Source: Orbaceae bacterium ESL0727
GTDB lineage: Bacteria; Pseudomonadota; Gammaproteobacteria; Enterobacterales; Orbaceae
Direction: 5' to 3'
Assembly: GCA_029433345.1 (NCBI GenBank)
Contig: JAQTHY010000001.1
Span: 1,612,001-1,676,000, forward strand
DNA: 64,000 nucleotides
Shown one piece after another: positions 29,466 to 39,222 of this stretch. Below the pieces are notes generated by a model. The model ran no database searches, was not told the DNA's origin, and worked only from the letters and a program-made list of their open reading frames with translations. The translations under genes and the position numbers were made by a program. The number at the start of each line of letters is the position of its first letter. The first letter of the stretch is position 1.

Positions 29466-29636
29466 ACGGACAAATTTAAATGGAAAACAATGGCTCAGGT
29501 TTTGGGCAGTGAAAATAATAACGTTAATCAACCGTAAAATAATTCTGTTAAGTCTGAAATTATTGACTTACATAATCGTGATAAGTTATCGCTTGCAAAG
29601 TAGTTAAAAACGAATCATAAAGCAGATAGTGGATAA
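29466..29636 (+). pseudogene. Possible decayed helix-turn-helix gene remnant
   Basis: One frame reads through about 57 codons with internal TAA (29535) and TAG (29601) stops. Between them is NNSVKSEIIDLHNRDKLSLAK, then LKTNHKADSG, which looks like the first part of a helix-turn-helix (EII-L-R-K-SL-IA-L-NH-). I see no start codon with a ribosome binding site. It could be chance; it is listed because it lies between a toxin-antitoxin pair and a tRNA gene. Confidence 0.22.
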
Positions 29637-29760
29637 TGAGCAAAGTAATATTTAGAATAGGATGGATAAAACAACGTCTGTTTTACCCCGGTTTTACCCC
29701 AACACAAAAAAATGAAAAATAAAAAAATTCGTTAAAAGCTTATGGGATAAGGAACTTGAA

Positions 29761-29837
29761 TGGTACACCCGGGTGGACTTGAACCACTGACCCCCACCAT
29801 GTCAAGGTGGTGCTCTAACCAACTGAGCTACGGGTGT
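29761..29837 (-). tRNA. tRNA-Val (anticodon GAC)
   Basis: On the minus strand the sequence folds as a cloverleaf: acceptor ACACCCG/CGGGTGT, D-arm TAGCTCAGTTGGTTAGAGCA, anticodon stem CCACC/GGTGG with loop TTGACAT (anticodon GAC, Val), variable loop and T-arm GTGG TTCAAGT CCAC, discriminator A, encoded CCA (29761-29763). It is nearly the E. coli tRNA-Val(GAC) apart from the acceptor stem, which here starts with A1-T72. Confidence 0.97.
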
Positions 29838-29855
29838 ATATTGAAAAGTAGGCAA

Positions 29856-29884
29856 ATATTAGCGTCCAAATTGTTTTGTAGCAA
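29856..29884 (-). promoter_or_regulatory. Promoter of tRNA-Val
   Basis: On the minus strand TTGCTA (-35, complement of 29879-29884) and TAATAT (-10, complement of 29856-29861) are separated by 17 bp. The -10 ends about 18 bp before the mature 5' end. Confidence 0.6.
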
Positions 29885-30105
29885 GTAAAAAAATTAAAAA
29901 AAGTCTGTTTTTTGAGCTTTTAGCGTGAGTTTGTTTATAAAACAACCATTTTTACTATTTTTCCAAAATGTTTATCATCAAGAGAAGGTAAAAATAACTA
30001 ATTAACAAATCATCGGATATTGGGTCGTGATAAATTGAAGATGGTGTATTTGATTGAATTTAGTTATACTCTTTTACCTATTAAGAAGGAGACACATTAG
30101 TCGGT

Positions 30106-31935
30106 ATGTCATATAAAGAGCAGGTAGATGAGATTTTACATCGCGTTTTCGGGTATAAATCATTCCGAAATCAACAACGTGAAATTATTGACGCAATTAT
30201 TGATGGCCGAGATACCTTAACGATTATTCCAACCGGTGGCGGTAAATCGTTATGTTACCAGATTCCTGCTGTACTGCTCCCTAAAACAGCCATTGTAATC
30301 TCACCACTTATCTCGTTGATGAAAGATCAAGTTGATCAATTATTGGCAAATGGTATCGCCGCTAATTATTTGAACGCGACTCAGTCGCCAGCAGAACAGC
30401 AACTTATTATTGAACATTACCTTAATCATTCAATAAAACTCTTATATATTTCCCCCGAAAGACTTGCAATGTCTTCATTTATGGCACTTTTAGAACAGTC
30501 GCCACCGTCATTATTTGCCATTGATGAAGCACACTGCATCTCGCAATGGGGGCATGATTTTCGACCTGATTATCGTCAATTGGGGCAATTATCGGTACGT
30601 TTTCCCGGCGTGCCAATTGTTGCGCTTACCGCAACAGCCGATAAAATGACGCAAGCTGATATTATTCATCAACTAAACTTAGTGGATCCGTTGGTGGTTG
30701 TGCGCAGTTTTGATCGTCCCAATATACGTTATACGGTAGTGGAAAAATTTAATCTGACTGAACAGATTGTTTCGTTTATTGAAACGCAAAAAGGCAATAG
30801 TGGTATTATTTATTGCTCGAGTCGTTCTAAAGTCGAAGATATGGCGGTACGTTTAGCGGCACGGGGCTTTTCTGTGGCAGCCTATCATGCTGGACTCTCG
30901 AATGAAGAACGCCGACAAGCGCAAGAAAAATTTTTAAAAGATGATATTCAAATTATTGTCGCAACGGTCGCATTTGGTATGGGCATTAATAAACCCAATG
31001 TCCGATTTGTAGTCCATGCCGATATCCCACGCACTATCGAAGCCTATTATCAAGAAACCGGTCGAGCAGGGCGCGATGGTTTGTCCGCGGAAGCGATGTT
31101 ATTGTACAGTTATCAGGATCTCGGTTGGTATCGCCGCCAAATTGACGAAAAGATGGATGGTGATCATAAAGAGATCGAACTACATAAACTCAATGCCATG
31201 CAAGCTTTTGCGCAAAGCTTAATTTGTCGACGAATCGTGCTGCTGAATTACTTTGGTGAGAACAGAAAAGAGCCTTGCCATAATTGCGATATTTGCCTCT
31301 ATCCACCCGAACATTACGATGGTTTAGTCGATGCGCAAAAAGTACTTTCTTGTGTCTATCGCGTAGAGCAATGCTTTGGTGCACAATACGTGGTTGATAT
31401 TTTACGAGGATCGACACGGAACAAAATCACCCAAAATGGCCATGATAAATTATCAGTTTATGGCATAGGTAAGCAACAGTCTGCCGAATATTGGCACAGT
31501 ATTATTCGGCAACTGATTCATTTAGGCTATCTCCAACAAAATGTGGGAACCTATGTGACATTACAGTTGACGGAAGATGCGCGTAAAATCCTGAAAGGTG
31601 AAATTCCGTTATCACTTGCCAAACCACGCCTTGAAATTGTTAAGAAAAGCCGACTTAATCGTTACGCAAGAGCGATCAATATGACGACGATTCTTTCATA
31701 TGAAGAACGTCTTTTATTTAATAAACTTAAGCAGTTGCGTAAAAGTATTGCCGATACCGAAGATGTGGCGCCCTATATTATTTTTAGTGATGCCACCTTA
31801 TTAGAAATGGTGCAGACACGCCCTGAAAATCAGAAAATGTTATTGGCTATTTCTGGCGTTGGTCATATAAAGTTAGAAAAATATGGTGAACTGTTTCTTG
31901 ATGCAATTACCGATTTTATAGTTAATTATCAATAA
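30106..31935 (+). CDS. recQ: ATP-dependent DNA helicase RecQ
   Basis: RecQ is a 3'-5' superfamily 2 helicase of recombination and replication repair. Motif I TGGGKS is at 43-48, DEAH at 140-143 in the [12 protein letters not shown] context, followed by motifs IV-VI ([43 protein letters not shown]), the zinc-binding four-Cys region ending CHNCDIC, a winged helix (RQC) and an HRDC domain at the C-terminus ([35 protein letters not shown]). Length 609 matches E. coli (609). AAGAAGGAG lies upstream. Confidence 0.97.
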   Translation: MSYKEQVDEILHRVFGYKSFRNQQREIIDAIIDGRDTLTIIPTGGGKSLCYQIPAVLLPKTAIVISPLISLMKDQVDQLLANGIAANYLNATQSPAEQQLIIEHYLNHSIKLLYISPERLAMSSFMALLEQSPPSLFAIDEAHCISQWGHDFRPDYRQLGQLSVRFPGVPIVALTATADKMTQADIIHQLNLVDPLVVVRSFDRPNIRYTVVEKFNLTEQIVSFIETQKGNSGIIYCSSRSKVEDMAVRLAARGFSVAAYHAGLSNEERRQAQEKFLKDDIQIIVATVAFGMGINKPNVRFVVHADIPRTIEAYYQETGRAGRDGLSAEAMLLYSYQDLGWYRRQIDEKMDGDHKEIELHKLNAMQAFAQSLICRRIVLLNYFGENRKEPCHNCDICLYPPEHYDGLVDAQKVLSCVYRVEQCFGAQYVVDILRGSTRNKITQNGHDKLSVYGIGKQQSAEYWHSIIRQLIHLGYLQQNVGTYVTLQLTEDARKILKGEIPLSLAKPRLEIVKKSRLNRYARAINMTTILSYEERLLFNKLKQLRKSIADTEDVAPYIIFSDATLLEMVQTRPENQKMLLAISGVGHIKLEKYGELFLDAITDFIVNYQ

Positions 31936-32053
31936 CTATAAGGATCTGTCATCAAAAACAGTAGCGATTTTTGAGAAAGAAAACCGTTTTTTATTTGTTA
32001 TTCTCTGTAACAGAACCTACAATAGCATTTTTGAGAAAAAGTAGGATAGGGGC

Positions 32054-33139
32054 ATGGCCATCGCAACTATTGAAGTGGATCGTAGCGCAATATTACATAA
32101 TGTCGATTATTTTAGGCAATTGGCACCAAATAGTGAACTGATTGCTATTGTTAAAGCTAATGCTTATGCACATGGAAAAGTAGGTGTCGCGCAGCTATTA
32201 GCTGATAAGGTAGATGGTTTTGGATTGGCGCGTTTATCTGAGGCGATAGAGCTTCGTGATGCCAAAATAAAAACACCACTGGTGTTATTAGAAGGATTTT
32301 TCCCTCATGATGATCTTAATTTATTGATTAATCATGATATCCAAACGGCGATTCACTGTGATGAACAGATTGTTCGTCTTAATGCGATTCCCAAGAAAAA
32401 TCAACTAACAGTTTGGTTTCAATTAGATACAGGCATGCATCGACTCGGTTTTCGTCTTGAAGACGCGAAAGCGAACTTTACCAAACTGGTGAACTGTCAA
32501 GTCGTGCGAAAACCGATCAATATTATTAGCCATTTTAGTTCAGCTGATGAATTGGATTCACCACAAACTGCGACACAACTTCAGCGATTAGACGATTTTT
32601 TAGCCTCGATTGATGATAAAACCTTAATTGGTAAATGTTCGATCGCTGCTGCAGGGGGCGCTATCGCATGGCCGTTATCACGTAAGAGTACAATTAGGCC
32701 GGGTATTGCATTATATGGTGTATCACCCTTTACCAATCCAATGCCCGAACTCAAAGCGGCCATGACGTTTAAATCCGAACTGACTGCTATTCGTCCACAT
32801 AAACAAGGCGAATCAGTTGGATATGGGCAGATTTGGACCAGTCCAAGGGATACCCGTTTAGGTGTTGTCGCCATGGGGTATGGTGATGGTTATCCACGCG
32901 CTATTCCTGAAAATACACCGGTTTTAATTAATGGTCGGCGTGTACCCATTGTTGGGCGTGTTTCGATGGATATGATTGTGGTTGATCTCGGCCCAGATTG
33001 CCAAGATCAACTTGGCGATGACGTGATTTTCTGGGGTAAAGGTTTACCGGTTGAGGAAATCGCTAATCATACTGGCATTAGTGCATATGAACTGCTCACT
33101 CGATTAACCTCGCGTGCACAAATTCACTATGTTAATTAA
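32054..33139 (+). CDS. alr: Alanine racemase
   Basis: A PLP enzyme that interconverts L- and D-alanine for peptidoglycan. PLP Lys34 is in VKANAYAHG, with FQLDTGMHRLGF, NIISHFSSAD, the catalytic Tyr loop in AMGYGDGYPRAIP, and VGRVSMDMIVVDLG near the C-terminus. Length 361 is near E. coli Alr (359) and DadX (356); I cannot choose between them, and no D-amino-acid dehydrogenase gene is adjacent. It lies between recQ and mltG on the same strand. Confidence 0.96.
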   Translation: MAIATIEVDRSAILHNVDYFRQLAPNSELIAIVKANAYAHGKVGVAQLLADKVDGFGLARLSEAIELRDAKIKTPLVLLEGFFPHDDLNLLINHDIQTAIHCDEQIVRLNAIPKKNQLTVWFQLDTGMHRLGFRLEDAKANFTKLVNCQVVRKPINIISHFSSADELDSPQTATQLQRLDDFLASIDDKTLIGKCSIAAAGGAIAWPLSRKSTIRPGIALYGVSPFTNPMPELKAAMTFKSELTAIRPHKQGESVGYGQIWTSPRDTRLGVVAMGYGDGYPRAIPENTPVLINGRRVPIVGRVSMDMIVVDLGPDCQDQLGDDVIFWGKGLPVEEIANHTGISAYELLTRLTSRAQIHYVN

Positions 33140-33270
33140 CATTATTGCATTCTTTTTTTAGGTGATTTTTTTAGGTAATAGCTTAATTAATAAATGATTT
33201 AATTCAGTATTTATTTAGAGATGTGTTGCAAAATGCATTTATTTAGGAACTTTTCTGCTTAAAAACTTAT

Positions 33271-34293
33271 ATGATTAAAAAAATTTTTATTTACAGTTTA
33301 GCGATTGTACTCTTTTTAGCCGGTGGCACGGCCACGATAGCCTACTATTTTTTACATCAGTTTTCTGAACAATTACTGCATGAGACCGATAGTAATAAGA
33401 TTTTTGTCCTTAAAAAAGGGACGACACTACCACAATTAGTTGCACAACTAAAACAAGAACATTTAGTGGATAATGCCTATTTGTTACCTTACTTGTATAA
33501 GTTGGATCCGGCTCTGAACTCAATTAAGGCAGGCACTTATCAACTACAACCTCATATGACGGTTGAGGAATTTTTAGCGTTATTAGTTTCAGGGAAAGAG
33601 AGTCAATTTTCTGTCCAATTTGTGGAAGGTAAATCTGCCAAAGATTGGTTAACGGTATTACAAAATACACCTTATATAGAACAGACGCTTGCTGGAAAAT
33701 CTCCGGAAGATATTGGATCATTACTCGGCATAGAAGGGTCGATCGAAGGTTGGTTATCACCTAATACTTATCTTTATACGGCCGAGACCAGCGATGTCGC
33801 TATTTTGAAACGCGCATATCGTAATATGAAGAATAATCTGCAAAAAATTTGGGATAATCGTGATAAAGATCTGCCTTATCAAAAACCTTATGACATGCTA
33901 ATTATGGCATCGATTATTGAAAAAGAGACCGGGATTGATTCTGAACGTGCTAAAGTAGCCTCAGTTTTTGTTAATCGTTTAAAAGCGAAGATGAAGTTGC
34001 AGACTGATCCGACGATTATTTATGGGTTAGGCGATGAATATACGGGGAGTCTTCGCCGTATGCATTTAACTGATGAGAATAATCCTTATAATACCTATGT
34101 GATAGAAGGATTACCACCGACACCTATCGCAATGCCAAGTATTGCGTCACTTGAAGCTGCAGCTCATCCGGCGAAAACCAATTATCTATTTTTTGTTGCT
34201 AATGGCAGTGGTGGCCATACTTTCTCTACTAGTTATAGCAATCACCAGCAAGCAGTCAATGATTATCGTAAATTGTTACGTAATGATAATTAG
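33271..34293 (+). CDS. mltG: Endolytic murein transglycosylase MltG
   Basis: MltG is an inner-membrane lytic transglycosylase that cuts nascent glycan strands and may set their length. It has one N-terminal membrane helix (residues 5-27), then a LysM-like subdomain (VLKKGTTLPQLVAQLKQEHL) and the YceG domain with catalytic Glu217 in SIIEKETG, and QTDPTIIYGLG and NPYNTYVIEGLPPTPI. Length 340, same as E. coli. The ATG has no clear ribosome binding site. In E. coli mltG belongs to the pabC-mltG-tmk group; here it follows alr instead. Confidence 0.94.
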   Translation: MIKKIFIYSLAIVLFLAGGTATIAYYFLHQFSEQLLHETDSNKIFVLKKGTTLPQLVAQLKQEHLVDNAYLLPYLYKLDPALNSIKAGTYQLQPHMTVEEFLALLVSGKESQFSVQFVEGKSAKDWLTVLQNTPYIEQTLAGKSPEDIGSLLGIEGSIEGWLSPNTYLYTAETSDVAILKRAYRNMKNNLQKIWDNRDKDLPYQKPYDMLIMASIIEKETGIDSERAKVASVFVNRLKAKMKLQTDPTIIYGLGDEYTGSLRRMHLTDENNPYNTYVIEGLPPTPIAMPSIASLEAAAHPAKTNYLFFVANGSGGHTFSTSYSNHQQAVNDYRKLLRNDN

Positions 34294-34434
34294 AACTAAT
34301 GCTAACTAGCATTAATAATAACCAACAGTAATGATTTAGCCATAGGATTTAGGACTATTGCCTATGGCGTCATGTCAATTCATGGATAATACCTAGACGG
34401 TGAGCGCTCTTTTGCTTATCGAGCGAAAGATAGC

Positions 34435-34466
34435 GGGATATAGGGATCGGCTCTATATCCCTTTTT
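34435..34466 (+). terminator. Intrinsic terminator downstream of mltG
   Basis: GGGATATAG (34435-34443) pairs with CTATATCCC (34453-34461) around a 9-nt loop, followed by TTTTTA. A textbook intrinsic terminator on the + strand. Confidence 0.85.
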
Positions 34467-34555
34467 ATTGGCAGAGAAGGGCAAATAGAAATCTACCCTT
34501 GCTGTTTTTTTAACTAAACATATGTTATCTATATAGAGGTTACCTAAACGAATTT

Positions 34556-34585
34556 GACATAAACGTATAGTAGTTCTGAAACATC
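34556..34585 (+). repeat. Dispersed 30-bp motif, copy A
   Basis: Left arm GACATAAACGTA, core TAGTAG, right arm TTCTGAAACATC. The left arm is preceded by AATTT, as in copy D. Located between mltG and rraB, which converge. Confidence 0.85.
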
Positions 34586-34645
34586 CAATAAACATTACCC
34601 CTAATATCATTAGTCTACATAACGTCTATCGGCTGTATCAGTGAC

Positions 34646-35056
34646 TTAATGGACAGTTTGACTATTGTTATCTTCTTCTTGATCGTCATCGTCCGAAAAA
34701 TCATCTTGACCATTTTCAAAATAGGTTCCCCAACCATCATAATTGACATTAAATTGTGAAGTCAGGCCAATAATTTGCGCAATTTGGCTATTAATTAAAT
34801 CAGCATCTAACGGAATTTCGGCGAGAATATCAAAAGAGATAATTAAGTTTCCTTCTTCGTCTACCTCTTCTTCGGGATCGGTTGCTTCATACCCCAATTT
34901 AAAGGCTTCGACAGCTACCTTTTCAAGTACATCAAAGTTATTTGACGAAATATGATATTCGATTAAATAAAGAGCATCGGGATCGCTACCATCGGCGAGC
35001 AGTTCTTCAATAATAGCGTCGGTTTCTTGTTGGGCAAGCAGAATTTGGTTTTTCAT
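34646..35056 (-). CDS. rraB: Regulator of ribonuclease E activity B (RraB)
   Basis: RraB binds RNase E and inhibits mRNA decay by changing degradosome composition. The 136-residue protein has the family core [33 protein letters not shown] and [13 protein letters not shown], with the usual very acidic C-terminus ([13 protein letters not shown]). The ATG at 35056 has AAAGG 7 nt upstream; a GTG at 35077 extends the frame but lacks such a site and is less likely. Divergent from rnm. Confidence 0.92.
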   Translation of the reverse strand: MKNQILLAQQETDAIIEELLADGSDPDALYLIEYHISSNNFDVLEKVAVEAFKLGYEATDPEEEVDEEGNLIISFDILAEIPLDADLINSQIAQIIGLTSQFNVNYDGWGTYFENGQDDFSDDDDQEEDNNSQTVH

Positions 35057-35138
35057 AGTATACCTTTTAGTGATCACTGAATTTGTGTGGTATATTACAC
35101 GTTTATAGTCCGTTTTATAAATAATTTTCGAGAAAAAA

Positions 35139-35969
35139 ATGATTTTTGATTTGCATTCTCATACCACTGCATCCGACGGTCTTTTGACGCCAACAGAATT
35201 GGTTAGGCATGCGGTTAATAATCAGCTTGATGTGTTAGCGATAACTGATCATGATACAGTCAAAGGCTTGCCCGAAGCGCAAGCTACTATTGCGCAAGCA
35301 AATCTACCCTTAAAATTAATTTGTGGAGTCGAGATATCAACCTCATGGCGTAATAATGAAATTCATATTGTCGGCTTAAATATTGACTCGCAAAATGAAG
35401 CGCTAATCCAATTATTATTAACGCAAGAAAAAAATCGCTTAGATCGCGCATTGGCAATTAGTGATAAACTGGCACGAGTCAGTGTGCAAAATGCCTATCG
35501 AGGGGCGTGTGACTACGCGAAAGGGGATATTGTGTCACGTGCTCATTTCGGCCGTTTTTTAGTCGATCAAGGGTTTGCGAAAGATATAAAACAGGCGTTT
35601 AAGAAATATTTAGGCAAAAGTGGTTATGCCTATGTCGCCCCTAAATGGTGTCCAATTGATGAAGCCATTACCGCGATTCATGCTGCTAACGGACAAGCGG
35701 TGCTTGCTCACCCTTCTCGTTATGATCTGACCGCGACGAAACTTAAGGCTTTGATCACCGATTTTAAAGCTTTCGAAGGCGATGGGATAGAAGTGTCGCA
35801 AAGTAGACAAACGCTAGAAGATCTCTACTATTTAGCGAAATTGACCAATGAGTTTGATCTATTAGCTTCGCAGGGATCGGATTTTCATGGTCTTACAAAT
35901 TATTTAGATTTGGGTAAAACAGCATCTTTACCAAATAATGTCCGTCCTATCTGGTATAATTGGTCATGA
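35139..35969 (+). CDS. rnm: PHP-domain 5'-3' exoribonuclease RNase AM
   Basis: RNase AM (YciV) is a trinuclear-metal PHP phosphoesterase that trims the 5' ends of 5S, 16S and 23S rRNA. The 276-residue protein carries all PHP motifs: [11 protein letters not shown] (residues 4-14), [35 protein letters not shown] and QGSDFHG. It is followed by yciO and then rluB, as in the E. coli yciV-yciO-rluB neighbourhood, linking it to rRNA maturation. Confidence 0.92.
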   Translation: MIFDLHSHTTASDGLLTPTELVRHAVNNQLDVLAITDHDTVKGLPEAQATIAQANLPLKLICGVEISTSWRNNEIHIVGLNIDSQNEALIQLLLTQEKNRLDRALAISDKLARVSVQNAYRGACDYAKGDIVSRAHFGRFLVDQGFAKDIKQAFKKYLGKSGYAYVAPKWCPIDEAITAIHAANGQAVLAHPSRYDLTATKLKALITDFKAFEGDGIEVSQSRQTLEDLYYLAKLTNEFDLLASQGSDFHGLTNYLDLGKTASLPNNVRPIWYNWS

Positions 35970-36017
35970 TAAGTTAGATGATAAACAATAGATAGAAATA
36001 AGAGAACGACTTTTATA

Positions 36018-36647
36018 ATGATGAATCAGATTTTCTATATCCATCCCGATAATCCGCAAATTCGTTTACTCAATCAAGTTGTTAAGCTTCTTAATGATGG
36101 AGGCGTTATTGCGTTCCCAACCGATTCTGGTTATTCGCTCGGTTGTTTATTAGGCAACAAACAAGGTTTTGAACGTATTTGTCAAATTCGTGATTTGGAT
36201 AAACAGCATAATTTTACTTTGATGTGTAGAGATCTTTCCGAATTATCGGCTTATGCTTATGTAGATAATACCACTTTTCGATTATTGAAAAATAATACGC
36301 CTGGCCAATATGTCTTTATTTTGCAAGCCAATAAAGAAGTACCTCGGCGTTTAATGAATGAAAAACGGAAAACGATTGGTTTACGTATTCCAGATAATAA
36401 GATTGATTTAGCGTTGTTAGAAATATTGGCGCAACCGTTAATGACAACGACACTTATTTTACCGGGGGATAGCGATGCGCAATCTGATCCTGAACAGATC
36501 GAAGATAAAATTGGTCATCAACTTGATGCAATTATTCATGGTGGCTATATTGGTGAACAGCCGACGACCATTGTTGACTTGACCACCGATTGTCCACAAA
36601 TAATTCGCTATGGTAGTGGTGATGCTAAACCGTTTTTATCAGCGTGA
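36018..36647 (+). CDS. yciO: YciO, Sua5/YrdC-fold protein
   Basis: A 209-residue protein with the YrdC/Sua5 fold (relatives make threonylcarbamoyl-adenylate for tRNA t6A). Visible motifs are GGVIAFPTDSGYSLGC, FTLMCRDLSELSAYAYV, TPGQYVFILQANKEVPRRL, KTIGLRIPDN and PTTIVDLT, matching YciO rather than TsaC. Whether YciO itself makes t6A is doubtful in the literature I know. It starts 48 bp after rnm. Confidence 0.9.
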   Translation: MMNQIFYIHPDNPQIRLLNQVVKLLNDGGVIAFPTDSGYSLGCLLGNKQGFERICQIRDLDKQHNFTLMCRDLSELSAYAYVDNTTFRLLKNNTPGQYVFILQANKEVPRRLMNEKRKTIGLRIPDNKIDLALLEILAQPLMTTTLILPGDSDAQSDPEQIEDKIGHQLDAIIHGGYIGEQPTTIVDLTTDCPQIIRYGSGDAKPFLSA

Positions 36648-36852
36648 TTTTTAGCCTATTTTCTGTAAACATTTTTGCTACAAATAGCCGATAATAAAGT
36701 ATTAATAACGTATTCATTTATCGATATTTTAGTTGAATTACGCTATAACTGAATCGATAATAATGATTACTGTGATAATCCTATATTCTATCGATATGAC
36801 AATAGTGATCCGACAATATGATGATACCTGAGAAGGTAACAACGAGGACATA

Positions 36853-37986
36853 ATGAAAAATAACCGTACTAATCCCAAATTTGCCAATAAGACAACAGCA
36901 AAATCGTCTAAGCCGAAATTTACCTCGACAGCGCCCGTAAAATCAACAACAAAAACAGCTTTCAATGGAAAGGATGATTCATTGCAAAATCGTACTAAAA
37001 ATCAGACTAGACTTCAGACTAAAAATAGTACGACAAATCGGCGATTGACAAAATCGGACGCAATAACGTCGAACGGAAGCAAGAATAACACGACGACTAA
37101 ACGTGTGAGTCAGCCTAAGAACGTTAATAGCAATGGCGAAAAGTTACAAAAAGTGCTCGCCAATTTAGGGCACGGCTCTCGACGTGAAATTGAGACTATG
37201 ATCAGTGCGGGACGAATCAGTATTGATGGTAAAATTGCCACATTAGGGGATCGTGTTAATGTGAATGCCAATCCAACCATTCGTATTGATGGTCATATGA
37301 TTGTGGTTAGACCAAAAGAACGGGAAATTTGTCGTGTTTTGGCCTATTACAAACCAGAAGGCGAAATCTGTTCACGAAATGATCCAGAAGGACGAGCTAC
37401 CGTATTTGCTAGGTTACCTCGTTTACAAAATGCTCGTTGGATTAATATTGGTCGTCTTGATATTAACACGTCAGGTTTATTACTCTTTACCACAGATGGT
37501 GAATTAGCGAATCGGTTAATGCATCCACGTCACGAAATTGAGCGGGAATACGCGGTAAGAGTCTTTGCTAAAGAAGGTAAAGTGAGCGATGAGCAATTAT
37601 TACAATTAACGCGTGGAGTCCAGCTAGAAGATGGGCCAGCTGCTTTTAGATCAATTACCGCACAAGGCGGGGAAGGGCTCAATCAATGGTTCAATGTGGT
37701 GATTGCTGAAGGACGTAACCGCGAAGTGCGCCGAATATGGGAAGCGGTCGATGTGCAAGTAAGTCGATTACTGCGCGTTCGCTATGGCAATATTTTGTTA
37801 CCGAAAGGGCTTGCACGCGGTAAATGGGTAGAACTTAATCTCGAATCAGTTAATTATTTGCGTGATTTGGTTGGACTAAAAAACGAAGAAAAAAGCTTTG
37901 TTGCAGTGACAAAAGATAAACGGATGGGCAGTAGTCTAAAACCAGCTAAACCGACCTATACACCAAAAAATAGTCGTCGCCGATAA
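36853..37986 (+). CDS. rluB: 23S rRNA pseudouridine synthase RluB with N-terminal extension
   Basis: RluB isomerises U2605 of 23S rRNA. After about 95 N-terminal residues rich in Lys, Asn, Thr and Ser (probably disordered) comes an S4 domain ([20 protein letters not shown] from residue 96) and the RsuA-family catalytic domain with Asp203 in [19 protein letters not shown], plus EREYAVRV and [13 protein letters not shown]. coli RluB has no such head but has a long tail; here the C-terminal tail is short. The basic extension may replace the tail in RNA binding (inference). The start is supported by GAGGACATA upstream. Confidence 0.92.
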   Translation: MKNNRTNPKFANKTTAKSSKPKFTSTAPVKSTTKTAFNGKDDSLQNRTKNQTRLQTKNSTTNRRLTKSDAITSNGSKNNTTTKRVSQPKNVNSNGEKLQKVLANLGHGSRREIETMISAGRISIDGKIATLGDRVNVNANPTIRIDGHMIVVRPKEREICRVLAYYKPEGEICSRNDPEGRATVFARLPRLQNARWINIGRLDINTSGLLLFTTDGELANRLMHPRHEIEREYAVRVFAKEGKVSDEQLLQLTRGVQLEDGPAAFRSITAQGGEGLNQWFNVVIAEGRNREVRRIWEAVDVQVSRLLRVRYGNILLPKGLARGKWVELNLESVNYLRDLVGLKNEEKSFVAVTKDKRMGSSLKPAKPTYTPKNSRRR

Positions 37987-38024
37987 TCAATTTTATTCGC
38001 TGACTACTTTTTAAGTATAAAAGT

Positions 38025-38114
38025 AGTTTTAATTATACGAAAAACGTCAATGATAAGAAAAGTTTCCATCATAAGAGAATTTTTAATTATAAAAAAGTAT
38101 TAATCCTAAGCGCA
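38025..38114. repeat. Five tandem copies of a degenerate 18-bp unit
   Basis: Units start at 38025, 38043, 38061, 38079 and 38097, for example AGTTTTAATTATACGAAA and ATTTTTAATTATAAAAAA. A sixth, more diverged unit may precede them (38007-38024). They lie between the rluB stop and its terminator. Confidence 0.65.
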
Positions 38115-38118
38115 ATAA

Positions 38119-38151
38119 AAAAGGGCATGAGACTAGCGCTTATGCCCTTTT
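38119..38151. terminator. Bidirectional terminator between rluB and the amidohydrolase
   Basis: AAAAGGGCAT (38119-38128) pairs with ATGCCCTTTT (38142-38151), a 10-bp stem with a 13-nt loop and A/T-rich outer ends; serves two convergent genes. Confidence 0.85.
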
Positions 38152-38205
38152 AGTTTTGTTCATTTTCACGTAATTATGATGCGTATAATTGGCGTTTTTC
38201 ACTAA

Positions 38206-39222
38206 TTAGGCTAAACCTAAAACCTTACGGCCATTGACTGTCGCGACGTTAACAATATTTTCTAAATCTGTATAACGACAGCCGGTTACTAGTAATTTGA
38301 GTTCTTCCCACAGGTTTCCTGTTGAAAAAGGTAACATATAATCACTGACATTATCCGTACCTACAGCAACAGGAATCCCCGCGGCGGCAAGTTCATCGAC
38401 GGGCGTTAATGAGTTACGTGTCGGGCCCTGCTCTTCACGACGCGGGCTATCTATCCAAGCAAATGGGCAGGCAATCACCATCATTTGTGCTTCTTTCATT
38501 TTTTGATAAAGTTTTTGTCTGTATTCAAGGCTATGTGCGGTAATTGAGATACTGTGAATCGCCACCACACGGCCATGCATGCCATGTTCCAACGTTTTAT
38601 CAGTAAGCTGCTCAGTTTCGAATTCATCAGCGGAATTAAATTGATCGACATGCACATGCACCATTTTGCCAAGTTTTCTGCCAGTCTGCATCAGAACATC
38701 TAAATGTTTCAGCCCCATACCAGCACCGTGATCACGTTCATCGCGTCGCGGTAATCCCCCAATAATATCGACAAGATCAGCGCCTTTATCAAACCAGTAA
38801 CGGGCTTCTTTATCGATAACACCTTTTAAGGTTTGATTGATTAATTTTATCTGAATATCATTTTTATACGTTTCACGGGCTCGCAAAGCACCACGGATAG
38901 CACGCTCTTCAGCAATAGGGTCTATATCCACAAATGATCCCATTGCACTGACACCTTGTTCAAGCATGCATTCGACTGCCATACTAAAATGGCGGTAATA
39001 ATCTTCTTCGCTCATGGCGGATTTCAATCTATCTAAGGTATCCCATTTTTCGATTAACGTCTGTTTTTGGTAAACATCAAAACTTTCGGTGGTAATGGTA
39101 AAAGCACGATCCGCGTGCATATGGGCATTCACCCAACCACCATTTTGGTTGATTTTTTTAATTAAGAATGCTTTTAAACTTTGATCTCGGCTGGTTAATA
39201 ACATTTGTCTATTATCTGTCAT
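38206..39222 (-). CDS. Cytosine deaminase-like amidohydrolase
   Basis: A 338-residue metal-dependent amidohydrolase of the cytosine deaminase/CodA-like group. Metal ligands are recognisable: HMHADRAF (His34, His36), HVHVDQF, VAIHSISITAH and VGTDNVSD (catalytic Asp). It lacks the N- and C-terminal beta-sandwich sequence of larger relatives, starting close to the first barrel strand. The substrate (cytosine, an N-substituted triazine or another cyclic amidine) cannot be set from sequence. AGGAG precedes the ATG. A leader with an intrinsic terminator lies upstream (39283-39351), implying attenuation. Confidence 0.8.
   Translation of the reverse strand: MTDNRQMLLTSRDQSLKAFLIKKINQNGGWVNAHMHADRAFTITTESFDVYQKQTLIEKWDTLDRLKSAMSEEDYYRHFSMAVECMLEQGVSAMGSFVDIDPIAEERAIRGALRARETYKNDIQIKLINQTLKGVIDKEARYWFDKGADLVDIIGGLPRRDERDHGAGMGLKHLDVLMQTGRKLGKMVHVHVDQFNSADEFETEQLTDKTLEHGMHGRVVAIHSISITAHSLEYRQKLYQKMKEAQMMVIACPFAWIDSPRREEQGPTRNSLTPVDELAAAGIPVAVGTDNVSDYMLPFSTGNLWEELKLLVTGCRYTDLENIVNVATVNGRKVLGLA

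Larger units (their letters stand above)
29396..29760. other. 365-bp region between hicA and tRNA-Val
   Basis: Holds the hicAB promoter and operator (29408-29446) and a possible decayed coding remnant (29466-29636). Near 29680 there is a TTTACCCC/TTTTACCCC duplication. No integrase and no repeat of the tRNA 3' end was found. Confidence 0.45.
34294..34645. other. 352-bp convergent gap between mltG and rraB
   Basis: Holds an intrinsic terminator (34435-34466) and copy A of the dispersed 30-bp motif (34556-34585). No coding sequence or RNA gene is apparent. Confidence 0.55.

Noticed and set aside
29761-29837. Prophage integrated at tRNA-Val
   Set aside because: No integrase, phage genes or repeat of the tRNA 3' end were found to the left; only hicAB and a possible remnant are there.
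35057-35077. GTG start for RraB
   Set aside because: The ATG at 35056 has AAAGG at correct spacing and the protein then aligns with RraB.
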